Part shown: positions 36,461 through 48,673 of the stretch, in pieces | Layout: each line of letters begins with the position of its first letter | Numbering within the stretch: position 1 is the first letter of the stretch | Assembly (NCBI GenBank): GCA_021464415.1 | Contig: CM038469.1 | Coordinates: 24,385,901 to 24,449,900, forward strand | Origin: Lonicera japonica | Lineage: Eukaryota > Streptophyta > Magnoliopsida > Dipsacales > Caprifoliaceae | DNA length: 64,000 nucleotides | Direction: 5' to 3' | Translations under genes and position numbers: made by a program | The notes under the pieces: generated by a model | The model's input: the letters and a program-made list of their open reading frames with translations, nothing else | What the model was told of the DNA's origin: nothing | Database searches by the model: none

Positions 36461-38416
36461 GGGTTCAAGAAGTGGAGTCAAGGGATATAAGTTGTGGTGT
36501 CTACAAGACCGGAAAATGATCGTTAGCAGAGATGTTACATTTGACGAGGCGTCTTTGCTCAAGATGCCTACGGGAGAAAATGTAAAGGCTCTCGATGACA
36601 GTGAGAAGAGAGGAGTGGTGCAAACGGAAGTTACTACGCTGGTGGTGACTATTCCGGTGCAATCGAAAGTGACTAATCCGGTGGATTATTTCGATAGTGA
36701 TCTGGAGAATGTGGAGATTCCTATTGAGGGGTCTAGTCAATAACAAGGAGAGGTGCCGTCATTGGCGAGCGGAAGGGAGCCTAGAGCTCGACGAGCACCG
36801 CAACGACTTAGCTTTGAAGATAGTGTGGCATATGTATTGGTGGTTTATGGCGATGAACCGACTTCTTATCGGGCGGTAGTGGCGGATAGTCATTGTGATG
36901 AATGGAAGGCGGCCATGGGTGAGGAGATGGATTCTCTTCACAAGAATGAAACCTGGGATCTTTGCAAGTTGCCAAAGGGGAAAAAGTCAATTGGGTGCAA
37001 ATGGGTGTTTGCCAAGAAAGACGGGGTTCTAGATTCGGATATTCGGTATAAATCAAGATTGGTAGCTAAGGGATTTGCACAGAAGGAAGGGGTGGATTAT
37101 AATGAAGTCTTCTCTCTGGTAGTAAAACATACTTCCATTATAGTGCTATTAGCTATGGTATCGCAGTTTGACGTAGAGCTTGAACAACTCGACGTCAAGA
37201 CGGAGTTCTTGCATGGGAATCTAGAGGAGGAGATTTATATATCTCAATCGGAGGGGTTCAAGGTTGTTGGCAAGGAAGATTGTGTTTGTAAACTGAAGAA
37301 GTCCTTGTATGGGTTGAAGCAATCGCCTAGACAATGGTACAAAAAGTTTGACACATTCATGATGGCTCAGAAATTCAAGTGGAGTGATTTTGATCATTGC
37401 GTTTACTTTAAGAAACTCAAGGGGGATTCGTTTATCTACTTACTCTTATACGTTGATGATATGCTTATTTATTCATCGAGTATGTCTGATATCAACACGG
37501 TGAAGGCTCAGTTGAGTCTCAGTTTGAGATGAAGGACTTGGGTGGAGCTAAGAAGATTCTGGAAATGGAGATCGTAAGGGAGAGGAAGAAGGGAAGATTG
37601 TGCCTCACTTAGAGGCAATATCTAGAGAAAGTGATAGTCTGGTTTGGGATGCAGGATTCAAAGCCTGTGAGTGTTCCATTGGCTCCGCACTTCAAGCTCT
37701 CGGCAATTATGGCTCCAAAAACAGATGAAGAGGTGGAGTATATGGCTCAAGTTCCGTATGCGAGTGCGGTAGGAAGCTTGATGTATGCCATGGTGTGTAC
37801 TCGACCTGATATTGCTCAGGCAGTGAGCATTTTTAGTAGGTTTATGGCAAATCCGGGAAAACAGCATTGGAATGCCGTTAATTGGATTTTGCGGTACCTA
37901 CAAGGAACGAAGAATAAAGGGTTGGTGTACCAGAGAACCGATGGGTCTATTATTTGCCGGTATGTTAATTCGGACTATGCTGGAGATCTTGACAAGCGAT
38001 GGTCGACCACGGGGTATATTTTCACATTTAATGGTGGTCCGATTAGCTGGAGGTCGATGTTGCAAGGTGTAGTGGCGTTGTTTACTACGGAAGCAGAGTA
38101 CATTGCAGCAACAGAGGCAGTCAAGAAAGCATTGTGGCTTTGGGGTTTAATAGGTGATTTGGGGATGGTTCAAGAGAATGTCGTTATACATTGTGATAGC
38201 CAGAGTGCTATTCATTTGGCCAAGAACCAAGTTCATCACGGACGGACGAAGCACATAGATATCCGGTTTCATTTCATACGGGAGATTATCGAGAGTGGTG
38301 AAGTGATTTTGAAGAAAATTGGCACCAAGGATAATCTCGCAGATATGATGACGAAGGTGGTACCGACGACCAAGTTCGAGCACTGCTCGACATTGGTTAA
38401 CATTCTTCGGTGTTGA
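36440..38416 (+). pseudogene. copia B pol remnant (integrase tail, RT, RNase H)
   Basis: Begins with the integrase C-terminal GYKLWCLQDRKMIVSRDVTF (about 36483-36545). Reverse transcriptase follows at 36753-37530 (W-A-AM-EEM segment, KWVFAKKDG, LEQLDVKTEFLHG, LYGLKQSPRQWYKKFD, LLYVDDMLIYSS with the catalytic YVDD). A frameshift and stop near 37532 and a TAG near 37610 separate it from RNase H (37631-38416; GSLMYAMVCTRPDIA, TEAEYIAATEAVK, HCDSQSAIHLAKN, HIDIRFHFIREII). The RT motifs are well preserved but the broken frame and missing protease and integrase core make the element non-autonomous. Confidence 0.87.
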
Positions 38417-38546
38417 GGCCCTATTCGGGGGTAGAGGCTCTTCGGGGCCGGGTGTGATGATATGGCAGTATTGATGGAGGAACAAGTGGAGTGAGGTAGG
38501 CAATTTGCTGGATGGGTTAGCTGGATGGTTCACCAAGGTGGAGATT

Positions 38547-39015
38547 TGAAAAGTTTGGCTCTCCAATGTTTACCCATGATCGATCATGGGTATGTCCATG
38601 ATCAATCATGGAGTTGGCATAAATTCCAGTGGGCTTTAAAGGGTTTTCATGATCGATCATGTGGTATACCATGATTGATCATAGTTACTGCACTTTGCCT
38701 ATTTAGTTAGTTTTTGGCTCATTTGTGTAGATATCTTGTAAGAAAGACTTGAGAGCTAAAAAGTGAGAAATTTTTTCTTGTGTGCTTGTAATCACTCTTT
38801 GTTCCAATTATCAATAGAAGCTATCGTCTGGGTGGATTAGTGGCTTTTACGCCGACACCACGGTAAACCCTTGTATTGTGCGATTGTTGCTTTATTTCTT
38901 ATTTCTCTATTGTGAGTATTCTTTTTTGTGTCGATTCTTCTTTCGGTAAGCCAAGTGAGTTAGTGAGATCCATCCGCGCTGCGTCGTGCTCGGTTGTGAG
39001 CGGTTTGGCGCAACA
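38547..39015 (+). repeat. 3' LTR of copia B
   Basis: 469 bp, TG...CA. Contains three or four copies of ATGATCGATCAT or a one-base variant in its first 125 bp. Confidence 0.85.
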
Positions 39016-39770
39016 CTGTTCTGTTCAGATCTTTCTTTTGATCATTTTGAATTGCATATGCTTAAATTTGGTGTATATTTAAGAAACAGCATGAAGTGCA
39101 GACATAGAAACGTCACACCATAAAGACATTTTCATAGAATGTAAGATACAGACACGTAGTGGACAAGTGCCATTGTTTTATATATATTTAATATATTAAC
39201 AAAATTTCAAAGAATTAACATTCTTTCAATTTCTAAATGAATCACAATACCTTGATGGATTAAAATCATTGCAAAATAAGTTTGCACTTGCATCCCTTTT
39301 ATTTTAATAAATGTACATTCCAACTCCTAACACGTGCTTGAACAGTTTGGAAGAAAATGAGAAATTCACTACTAGTCCCATTTTTTTTTTGTTGTGCTTC
39401 ATGTTTAGGACGTGCAACAATTGCCTTAAGTTTTGCTTCATACTTTCTGTCGTGTTTTATTTTTAGAACAATAATAAATATGTTTTTAGTCTCATTTTTA
39501 TAAAAAGTATCTACACGTGTCAACGCGTTATTCGCTGAAAAAAAGGACTAAAAACGTGAAACTCTATTACCGTTGGGACTAAAAACAATCATTGCGATTA
39601 TTTTCTTGAATTTGGTGTATTCTGTCTATTATTCGCATGGGCCCTTGTGAAGGGGAAAAGAAAATGAAAAGATGAAGTTGTAACATGCTGAATGTGTGTT
39701 TGAAATTGCTATCGCAGGGGCAATCTTTGACATGTACATAGGAGATGTTCCAGTGTGAGCAAATATCGCA
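39016..39770 (+). pseudogene. FAP2 pseudogene, right part
   Basis: Matches 2240-3200 of the FAP2-like gene: the last intron (with some deletions) and the start of the last exon at about 39717 (FDMYIGDVPV), which here runs into a TGA after the valine. The first ~155 bp repeat the end of the left part (34990-35143), so the two pieces overlap rather than abut. Confidence 0.85.
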
Positions 39771-41367
39771 ATAGTCCATTGTCAAAATGAAAATTTGTGA
39801 CCAAAATGAATACAAAACAATAGTTTATTGTCAAAAATGTCGAAAAAAAAAGTATGTTACCCAAATTGTAAAAATATGTAAAATTTGTTGTACTTTTTGA
39901 TCATTTAACCTAAAATAAAAAGTATATTCATGTTGTGCAATAAAAAATATCTTTGCTCTATTTTATTTTATATATAAAATAAATAGAGCCAACCACAAAA
40001 TGGTATTTATGCCGTCCGTAAACTCCATATGCCTGCATGTGGGTACCAAAGCCATTTAAATTATAATCTCGTCAGTCAAAAGGGTCAATTGCCATAAATC
40101 GGATAGTTGGTAGCATTAATCGTTAATATTAATACTTAAAGTGTTAGTGTGATCATAGTTGAAAAGTAAAGGTGCAGTTAACCCAATAATAATTATAAAA
40201 ATGTGTGGGACATATTTCCAAAACAAATATTAGTCAACAAAATTACATACGTACAACACGTGTATCATGGCTAATTTGAATAAATAGCAAAGCATGCACG
40301 TTTATCATGGCTAGTTTGAACAAATTAATTGAGAAATTATAAACCTCCATTTCAAAATTCAAGCAATTGGTTTCATACTGTTAAATTCTTGCTTTGTTGC
40401 TGGGCTGCTTTATATAATCAGTGTGAAGAGAGCCAACCAAAAATTTTCATCTATGTATATATACATACATATACATATACAACAAAAATATTTTTGTAAG
40501 GAAAATCATTTAGTTTAACAATAATATAAGGATATTCTATTTTGAGGAGTAAATAAATCATTTTTTTATGAAACTTTGTGGAGATCTTTATAATGAGTAC
40601 AATATTTCCCCCAAATTTCATTAAAAAAAAATTCAAAACATAAATGGGTGTAACGAAAATTTGACATATAAGCTTATTTTTGTCCAATGAAATTTTATAT
40701 GATAAAATTATCAACTTCTAAATGGAGTTTTTTAAATGAAATTTGGTGGAGATGATCTAATCATTATAGAGATCATCTCCGTTCTCCACAAAGTTTAATG
40801 AAAAAAATTCATTTATTTACCTCTCGAAATGGACGGTCTTTATTATTATTTATTAAAGTAAGAGATTCCTTTCTAAGGGTATTTCCTATATACATATAAT
40901 AAAAATATAGTCAACTGCAAATTTTTATTTATGCCCTCCTTAAACCTCACGTGCGAGGCATATATGTGGGCACTCTATAAACTATCTAAAATTTTAACCC
41001 CATTAATTAAAATGGGTCAATTGTAACGAATTGGATTGTTGGTGGCATTAATTGCAAACATTAGTAGTTCATATGATAAAGTGCTAATAAGGTCATAATT
41101 AAGAGGGACAAACTGCAATTAACTCAATAGTAATTATAAAAGTGCATGGGACATATTGCCAAAACAAATATTAATCAATGAAATCGTGTACCAACAATGC
41201 ATGTGTATCATGGCTAGTTTGAACAAATAGAAAAACATGCACTTCACACAAGAAGGAAAATCTCATCAATAAGTCTTCCCAAAGACGTTGAACTTCAAAG
41301 GGACCCTTTAGTGTGTTTTTCCAGGGAAGGCCAACTTATTGAAAATTTTAAGGTACAACAACTACTG

Positions 41368-41399
<32 letters not shown>

Positions 41400-41476
41400 C
41401 AATGCTTATTACATAGACTCAAGCTAACTCGAAAAACATCACCATAATAGTAGCCTAGACAATTAAATTATCAAGA
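39771..41476. other. Upstream flank of RLP C with a foldback MITE
   Basis: No gene seen. 39960-40470 and 40886-41400 share phrases with 59090-59700 upstream of RLP D (TCATGGCTAGTTTGAACAAA, AAACATGCAC, ATTGCCAAAACAAATATTA). A TA microsatellite lies at about 41368-41393. The stretch just before the gene (AACTCGAAAAACATCACC) is conserved in all RLP copies and is the likely core promoter or 5' UTR region. Confidence 0.5.
40486..40886. mobile_element. Foldback MITE with ~75-bp TIRs
   Basis: The left arm (AAATATTTTTGTAAGG..., GAGGAGTAAATAAATCA) is the inverse of the right arm (TGAATTTATTTACC-like ..., CCTTTCTAAGGGTATTT). The interior contains mirrored copies of GTGGAGA-GATC. It belongs to the same family as 57056-57435, and a partial copy lies at about 58965-59080. 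End positions are approximate. Confidence 0.6.
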
Positions 41477-42685
41477 ATGAGAATCAAACGAAGGTTCTTT
41501 GAACATCTCTCAGTGATAATTGTTTTGCTTTTGTTACTACCTTACACAAGGCTTGTTCTTGGAGTCACTTCAAGAGTGGGAGATGCTATTGAGGTCAAGT
41601 GCATAGAAAGCGAGAGACGAGCTCTACTTGAGTTTAAACACGGCCTTGTGGATGATTCCAGCCGTCTCTCTTCTTGGGGGACGAGCCACAAAGAAGATTG
41701 TTGCAAATGGAGAGGGGTTAGGTGTAGCAACCTCACCAGTCATACAACCCTTCTTGATCTTCGTGGTCCGGTCGAAGGGTCCGATTCTCAGATACTCAGT
41801 GGAGAGGTTAGTCGGTCTTTACTTCAATTAAAGCACCTGAACTACTTGGACCTAAGCTCCAATGACTTTGGAACCAAGTTCCCAGACTTCATTGGTTCGC
41901 TCACCAAATTGCAATTCCTGAATCTACACGATTCGAATTTTTACGGTCCAATTCCTCACCAGCTTGGGAATCTTACCAACTTGCTGTCTCTTGACTTGGG
42001 GTATAATAGCGGGCTCACTGTTAAAAACCTTCAGTGGCTTTCTCATATGCGTTTATAAGATACCTTGATTTAAGTACGGTTTCCCTAGAGAACACCAATT
42101 GGTTGCAACCTATAAGCATGCTCTCTTTCCTTACAGAATTGCGCCTCTCTTCCTGTAACATCCCAGGAAACGTATCTCTCTCGCATCCTTTGACTAATTC
42201 TTCTTCTATTGCTCTTACTATCATTGATCTGTCTTACAACTTATTCCATTCTTCTTTGAGTTATGACGGGTTGGTTTGCTTGAGTAGTAGTAGCCTTGTT
42301 GAACTTAAGATGCGTGGTAACCCTTTAGGACACTTGATTCCCAAGGCTTTTGGGAACTTGGTGTCTCTTGAAAAACTCGATCTTTCTTCTTGTAAACTTA
42401 GAGGTGAGATTCCAAAATCTTTTAGTAGACTGAGACATTTACACTCCTTTGAATTATCTTCCAATGAAATATCCGGGCAACTTTCTGAGTTTTTTCAGAC
42501 ATTGGCAACAAATGGAGAGAAATCATTAGAATACTTGGATTTAGAAAGGAACCAATTTAGTGGTTCATTGCCCGATTTTACGAGATTTTCATCCTTAAGG
42601 GAATTGCGACTTGCTGATAATGAAATGAATGGATCTTTCCCAGAAAGCTTTGGTCAAATTTCAAGTATTGTTTATCTTGATGTGA

Positions 42686-43914
42686 AAAGGGTGATTGAGC
42701 GGAGACTAAGAAAGGAAACCAGCATTTTAGATAATCAATTTGGTTTTATGCCCGGAAGGTCGACCATGGAAGCAATTTACTTGTTGCGGCGTTTGATGGA
42801 GCATTATCGGAGGGATCAAAAGGACCTACACATGGTTTTCATTGACTTGGAGAAGGCATACGATAGGGTACCAAGAGAGATTTTGTGGAAAGCCCTAGAG
42901 AAGAAAGGGGTTAGGATTGCCTATATTCGTGTTATCAAGGACATGTATGAGGGAGCTAAGACTAGTGTGAGAACACATAGTGGGTCCACTAAAGATTTTC
43001 CTATAACTATAGGACTACACCAAGGGTCAGCTTTGAGCCCTTATCTGTTTACCTTGGTCTTGGATGTACTCACGGAACACATTCAAGAGCCAGCACCGCG
43101 ATGTATGCTATTTGCAGATGATATTGTCCTAGTGGGTGAGTCCAGAGAAGAGCTAAATGGGAAGGTGGAAAATTGGAGACAAACTTTAGAAGCGCATGGC
43201 TTTCGTTTAAGCAGAAGTAAGACAGAATATATGGAATGCAAGTTCAGTAAAAGGCGGAGCACTCCTAACTTAGAGGTGAAAGTTGGGGACAATGTCATAC
43301 CACAAGTCACTCGGTTTAAGTATCTTGGATCCATTATACAAGAAGATGGGGAGATAGAGGGAGATGTAAACCACCGGATTCAAGCAGGGTGGTTGAAATG
43401 GAGGAAAGCTTCGGGTGTGTTATGTGATAAAAAAGTACCACTCAAGTTAAAAGGAAAATTCTATCGTACTGCGGTTAGACCAGCGATGTTGTATGGGACT
43501 GAGTGTTGGGCGGTCAAAAGCCAACACGAGAATAAACTTAATGTAGCTGAGATGAGAATGTTGAGATGGATGAGTGGCAAAAATAGGAAAGATAGGATCA
43601 GGAATGATACCATCAGAGAGGGAGTTGGGGTGGCATCTATTACAGAAAAGATGGTTGAATCTCGACTTAGATGGTTTGGGCATGTAGGGAGGAGACCAGT
43701 AGATGCCATGGTAAGGAGAGTTGATCATATGGAGGGAAGCCTAATTGTTAGAGGCAGAGGAAGACCGAGAAAAACTATAGGTGAAATTATTAAGAAGGAT
43801 TTAGAGGCAAATGGTTTCACTATAGATATGATTCACGACAGGCCACTATGGCATCGTTTGATCCATGTAGCCGACCCCACCTAGTGGGATAAAGGCTTGT
43901 TGTTGTTGTTGTTG
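42686..43914 (+). mobile_element. 5'-truncated RTE-type LINE with 18-bp TSD
   Basis: TTGTTTATCTTGATGTGA occurs at 42668-42685 and again at 43915-43932, precisely bracketing the insert. The open frame ends at 43884 ([11 protein letters not shown]) and the element ends in (TTG)n, the usual tail of plant RTE elements. It encodes the second part of a reverse transcriptase: [55 protein letters not shown] (catalytic ADD) and [12 protein letters not shown]. The endonuclease and the first RT motifs are missing, as expected from incomplete reverse transcription. The remaining ORF has no stops, so the insertion is probably young. It reads in frame from the upstream LRR sequence. Confidence 0.93.
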
Positions 43915-44600
43915 TTGTTTATCTTGATGTGACTAGGAACCAAATGACGGGTCCATTGCCCGACCTACAGTTTCTCCATTCATTGAGAGAATTGCACCTC
44001 AGAAACAATAAGCTAAATGGGAGATTGCCAAAAAGCCTCGGTCAACTTTCTAAGCTTGAAATATTATATGCCTCTTCAAATTTGTTTGAAGGTACAATCT
44101 CTGAAGCCCACCTCCAAAACCTCTCAAAATTAAAAAAAAATAGACTTGTCTTTTAACTTGCTGACTTTGGAAATCGACTCTAGTTGGACTCCTCCGTTTC
44201 AACTGGAGATTATTTGGCTTACGAACTGCAAGCTCGGGACTCATTTCCCTAGCTGGCTTCAGTCTCAAAATAATTTTTCCATACTTGATATTTCGGGTGC
44301 TGGAATTTCTAGTACAGTACCTACATGGTTTTGGGATTTCCCCCCAAGATTAACGTACACTACACCAAAACAGGAAATTAGTAACGGTCTATTTTTTGTA
44401 TTAGTAACGCACTAAGTCCGTTACTAGCCCGCAACGAGTAATGCCCGTTACAGACTTAAAAATGCCCATTACTAAATTTATTAATAATTTCTACTAATAT
44501 ATTTAGTCCAGTAACGGAAATTAAAATATTCAGTAATACTAAAAAACCGTTACTAAGTGTTTAATATTATTATTTATAATTAAATAATTATTTATCTTTA

Positions 44601-45026
44601 TTGATAAATCCCATAAAATTAAACTTTCCCCAAAATTTTCATTCTAGTTTCCGTTCCCTCTTCAATCTCAGACTCGCGCTCTCTCTTTTCCTTCACTCTT
44701 TTCACGCCTCCATCTCCAACACAACACCACGCCTCCATCTCCAACACCACGCCTCCATCTTCAACACAACACCACGCCATCGCTCCAACACAACCCTCTG
44801 TCAGACCTTTCTCCAACACAACCCCGATCCACCGTCATCTCCAACACAACCCCGATCCACCATCTCCAGCACGCTTTCGCTCTATCTCCATCACGCCACC
44901 GCACTTCCACACCAGCACACCATCGCTCCATCTCCACCATGCCACCGTCTTTGTTGCTGTGAGGTACTTCCTTTCCCCCTTTTTTTGCTTTGCCCTAATT
45001 TCGAAAAGGTGTGTATTTTGCCCTAA
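44601..45026 (+). other. C-rich leader repeat of CACTA arm
   Basis: The open frame present here (and identically in the other arm, 54544-54969 minus) results from a low-complexity CCTCCATCTCCAACACAACA-type repeat. It is more likely a 5' UTR or promoter-proximal region of the element than a protein gene. Confidence 0.5.
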
Positions 45027-46517
45027 TTTAAAAAAATTATGCTAGCTTATTCCCAAAATTATTCCCTAACTTCGGTTGTGTTTAAATATATGCTCCATCC
45101 CCAAACTCATTTAGATTTAGACCCAAGCTTACTGTCAAAAAATGAAACACACATATATATACATTTTAAAGTATGTGTGTTGCTAGTGTATGAGGTTAAT
45201 TATGTGCGTTGCTAATGACCCAAGTTTACTGTCAAAAAATGAAAGTTAAAATAAACAAAGAAACCATAAGAAATTTGGGGGTTCTATTAAAATTTGCTAG
45301 GTACCTGGTACTATCAGTCCCAAAATTTCATAACAGCAAACAAATAGCAATACTTCAACCAAAAGGTTTTAATAGGCCAGGAGACTACCTTAAGCACATA
45401 AACAGAACTTTGGGCAAAGCATACTGCTTGCCCCAAGAAAATTAATGATCATGGAATCACCATATAATTTCCTTGCATAGCTAACCTAAAGGTTTTAGTA
45501 TCATTTGTTTTCCAGGCTTATTTAACTCCCTTTGCCACTGGAGATAGCAAAGATTCACTAATTGAGTAATTAATATATTTTTTTATCATATTTGAGCAAG
45601 TAATATGCTAGTTAAGCACTTCATCTTCCCAAAAATATTGGTTATAAATGACAATTGGTGAGTTATTAAAGTATGCATGTGTAATGAGAGATAATGTGTC
45701 CATCCTTATTAGACCTAGAACAGTACTTGCTCATGTAAAACAGCTTTGAAAACCATTCTACAGAGTAGTTCTACTGAAGCCTTAGTTGCATTACATGAAA
45801 CTCCAAAAATCTGTTGTAACCCAATCTGACAGCAGATGGACAAGACATTTCCAGGGGTTGAAAAGAACTTAAAAATCTTCTATACTTGTGCAGGATTTGA
45901 AACAAAAAAAAAAGAATGATGTGGACAGTGAACCTAAATGCATCATAGCAACATTCAAAGCAGCAAGAGAAATAACTAAAATGTATTTTTCTTAATTACA
46001 TGGCCAGTGTTATTTTCAAAATATTTTTTTCATTAATTATATGGCTTTCTTAATACAAGGCTCTAAATAATAAATTAGACCCACATACATAACTAAAATG
46101 TACAATAAAATACACCTTGTTGTGAGAATAATGAATATCCAAACATACATCATATATAGTTATATAAAAGCTAGCTTTCTATTAACCCGGAAAAAAAGGG
46201 AAATAAAGTGGGAGATAGTCAAACCTGTAAATCTCTTGTGCAGAGCCCTTCCACCCTTTTCTATTAGTCAATAGTTTGTCACCCTTTTCTATTAGTAAAT
46301 AGTTTGTCATTATCATTGATTCATTGTACGATCAATTACTAGAATTAAGAATCCTACTTTCTATTGATAGAGTTTTATCATTCTATGTCAATGTCTGAAT
46401 ACTCCAACCTAAAAATATCTCTGTCGTTAAAAAAAAGAAGCTATAAATATATCTTTGGCAAATTCCTCTTATGTCACTTGAGTTATCTTTCCACCTCAAC
46501 TTCTCCAATCTCTTGAT

Positions 46518-46605
46518 ATGGCTTACTCTTCTTTTTCCAGCGCCAGCATACCAGTCCTGGCTCCCCAACCCTCCCATCCTTCTGACTCTGCTGCTTCTGC
46601 TACAG
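46518..46605 (+). other. Possible captured exon
   Basis: ATG at 46518 opens a frame (MAYSSFSSASIPVLAPQPSH, ending SAASATG) running into a consensus-like donor CTACAG|GTAACA at 46606. It resembles a first exon of a host gene but I do not recognise it. The inverted copy lies at about 52960-53048. Confidence 0.3.
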
Positions 46606-47588
46606 GTAACACAAAACTTGAGACTAAACTCTTTCTTTTCTTTTTTTCTTTTGGGAATACAAATCATTGTCATTATTTGGCCATAGTTAATAAATTTTAT
46701 TCTTTACTAATTCTTGTTGAAAACTGAAAATGTAAAAGTGATATATATGTTTAGTTTGAAACATAGGGATAGAGTATATGTAAAAGTGATATAAATGTAA
46801 AAGTGAATTCAACAGACTCGATTGACTCGATTGTGGGGGAGGGGAAACTAATTAGCTTATGAGGTTTCATTTCCTTGCTTGCTTATTGAAGACTAAATAT
46901 TTCGCTATTAAAATATCTATATATGTATGACTACAGTCCATCTGTAAAGTGTACTTTTGCTTGCGAACGATGCTTATATCAAAATGCATTTGGCGCTGGA
47001 AAATTCTTTAATGGCTTTCTACATGAGTATGTATAAGATGTAGTTACTAAAGACAACATATCAACCGAATACTACGTACCAAATTTTTATGTTTCATGTC
47101 CGAATTTCTTTTGTGCTATCTGTTCCCTTTGTTATATGTTGGTATTGTTTCATGTCCGAATTTCTTTTCTCCATCTCATGTTCATTTTAACGAGTAGATG
47201 TCCTCAATGCATCACTAATATTTTTTTGAAAAAAAAATTCTTCTTCATCCTCCAAAGAAATATTTTCCATGGAAAAAATCATAAAATAAGAGTTAATCTC
47301 TCCAACGTTGTGCACTATAATTAGCCTAGATGTACCACGTACCACTTGGTGTTCTGAGTGTACAGTGTTTTTTCATTAACTGAGGTAGGTACACTACCTG
47401 AGTAATATTTTAGTTAGAAGTAAATATATAGATAGTTATATATCCTGCTGCAACTATCTAGCATACAGCATTTGTAATCCTTTTCAGAGTTAATAAATTT
47501 AAATTCTTGGTTTCTTATTACAAAGAAAGGATACAAATTATATAATTCAGCACCTGCTGATCATGCATGCAACTAGCTAGCTAATTAA

Positions 47589-48428
47589 TTAATTATTAAT
47601 GAGAAAGTTGGGATAAAGCTTAGCGCAATAGAAATCAGTCAACTCGGGGCATAAAAACTTGAGGAGGAAGAGCACCCTCATAATTTGTGGTTCACTTATG
47701 TGTCTTTCCCCTTTGCATGTCCCTTCCAATATTGCCTTTGCACATGGCTCTGTACTCATTACTGGAAATGCATTTGCAATAGCCTGCAGCATGCCAATAT
47801 CATATGTATGGGTAGTGTTAACATGTGTATTTAGTGCCGTTAAGTACGCTATGAATGGAAAGAATTAGGTCTTGCATGATAACCTATGCTGTGCTTTTGT
47901 TATTTATATACTTAGGTTCTTATCATGTGCCCTTAGATAGTAATTAAGTATCGATAGTAATTAAGTAATTAATCAATACACTCGATCTATCTAAATAGAT
48001 AGTTGGCATGAGCTTAAATTAATTAAACTTACATCTTCTTGTTTTGTATCGACTTGGAGGACACCATCCTTTGTAAATTGCTTGCCTTTAACCATCTCCG
48101 AATCAATGAAGCCCAGCATATATATATATATATATATATATTTACTTGCCAATGCTGCTTTATATATATATTTAATATATATATATTAAACCTACCAATG
48201 CTGCTTTACTTGCCTGCATATATATATATATATATATATATTTAAATTGAACCCGATATATGACTACAGATGAAGAAGAATTGTGGCTTATCTTACGCTG
48301 TAGAAACCTGATGTAGGAGGGTGCAAGAGAGCAGCAGAGGAAGAGTTGACAACAATATTACCCTTGCTCTTTCGCAGGTGTGGTATTGCAAAGTGTGTCG
48401 GGTAAACTGATCCCCAAAAGTTTATGTC
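47589..48428 (-). pseudogene. Captured 11-beta-hydroxysteroid dehydrogenase-like exons (left arm)
   Basis: Three minus-strand exons in order. 48428-48297, between CAG and GTAAG, encodes a complete 44-codon SDR segment (DINFWGSVYPTHFAIPHL, then GNIVVNSSSAALL, the conserved serine region). About 48117-48033, ending at GTAAGT, encodes GFIDSEMVKGKQFTKDGVLQ. 47783-47589 after TGCAG encodes FPVMSTEPCAKAILEGTCKG, then FLLKFLCPELTDFY and the stop. These match plant 11-beta-HSD/steroleosin enzymes (short-chain dehydrogenases of seed oil bodies and brassinosteroid-related metabolism). The exon with the catalytic YxxxK and the N-terminal NAD-binding and anchor exons are missing, so no enzyme is made. 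It is a transduplicated fragment; the parent gene lies elsewhere. Confidence 0.85.
48121..48245. repeat. (TA)n-rich hinge, left
   Basis: Alternating TA runs separated by duplicated TTGCCAATGCTGCTTTA and ACCAATGCTGCTTTA phrases. The arm homology ends within this repeat at about 48208. Confidence 0.8.
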
Positions 48429-48439
48429 CTGCATACACA

Positions 48440-48673
48440 CACAAGTTTAAGAGTATTGATAATGAGCTAGATGAGCCGGTTATTCTTGCTTCTGAGGCCT
48501 CGCAAGTATTCTACTCTAGAGATCTTAAAAATCCAAGTTGGTGGGTTGTTATACATTCACCAAAGAGGTTGACGAGTCGAGTTAATGATTTAGAGATACC
48601 TACTGTCTTCCAATCAACAGTTGAAGATCAACCGCACTTGGAAAATTTATTGAAGTTATATGGCTCTGTGTAG
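48440..48673 (+). pseudogene. TNPD-type CACTA transposase, DUF4216 tail
   Basis: The frame reads FKSIDNELDEPVILASEASQ, VFYSRDLKNPSWWVVIHSPK and ends at TAG 48671-48673. The pattern VILASEASQVFY followed by a W-W segment is the DUF4216 region at the C-terminus of En/Spm TNPD transposases. Everything upstream (DDE catalytic region) has been replaced: the same strand just before 48440 is antisense to the captured dehydrogenase exon, which marks the breakpoint between captured DNA and transposon. Confidence 0.8.

Larger units (their letters stand above)
35144..39015 (+). mobile_element. Deleted Ty1-copia retrotransposon B
   Basis: The 3' LTR is 38547-39015 (TGAAAAGTTTGGC to GGCGCAACA, after the purine tract AAGGTGGAGATT). 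The 5' LTR survives as 35144-35559 and lacks its first ~55 bp. The primer-binding site is ATTGGTATCAGAGGC at 35561. The internal region has gag, then a jump from the zinc knuckle to the end of integrase, then reverse transcriptase and RNase H. Protease and the integrase core are missing. It is flanked not by a short TSD but by ~155-bp copies of FAP2 intron (34990-35143 and 39016-39171). Confidence 0.85.
44358..48208 (+). repeat. Left arm of giant inverted repeat
   Basis: Matches 51278-55212 in reverse complement. Coordinates sum to 99570 at the outer end (44358+55212; also 44601+54969) and to 99487 near the inner end (47589+51898), so indels total about 83 bp. The arm contains the 5' CACTA terminus, a C-rich repeated leader (44690-44950), unidentified sequence (45000-46480), a possible captured exon (46518-46605) and hydroxysteroid-dehydrogenase exons. 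Confidence 0.9.
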
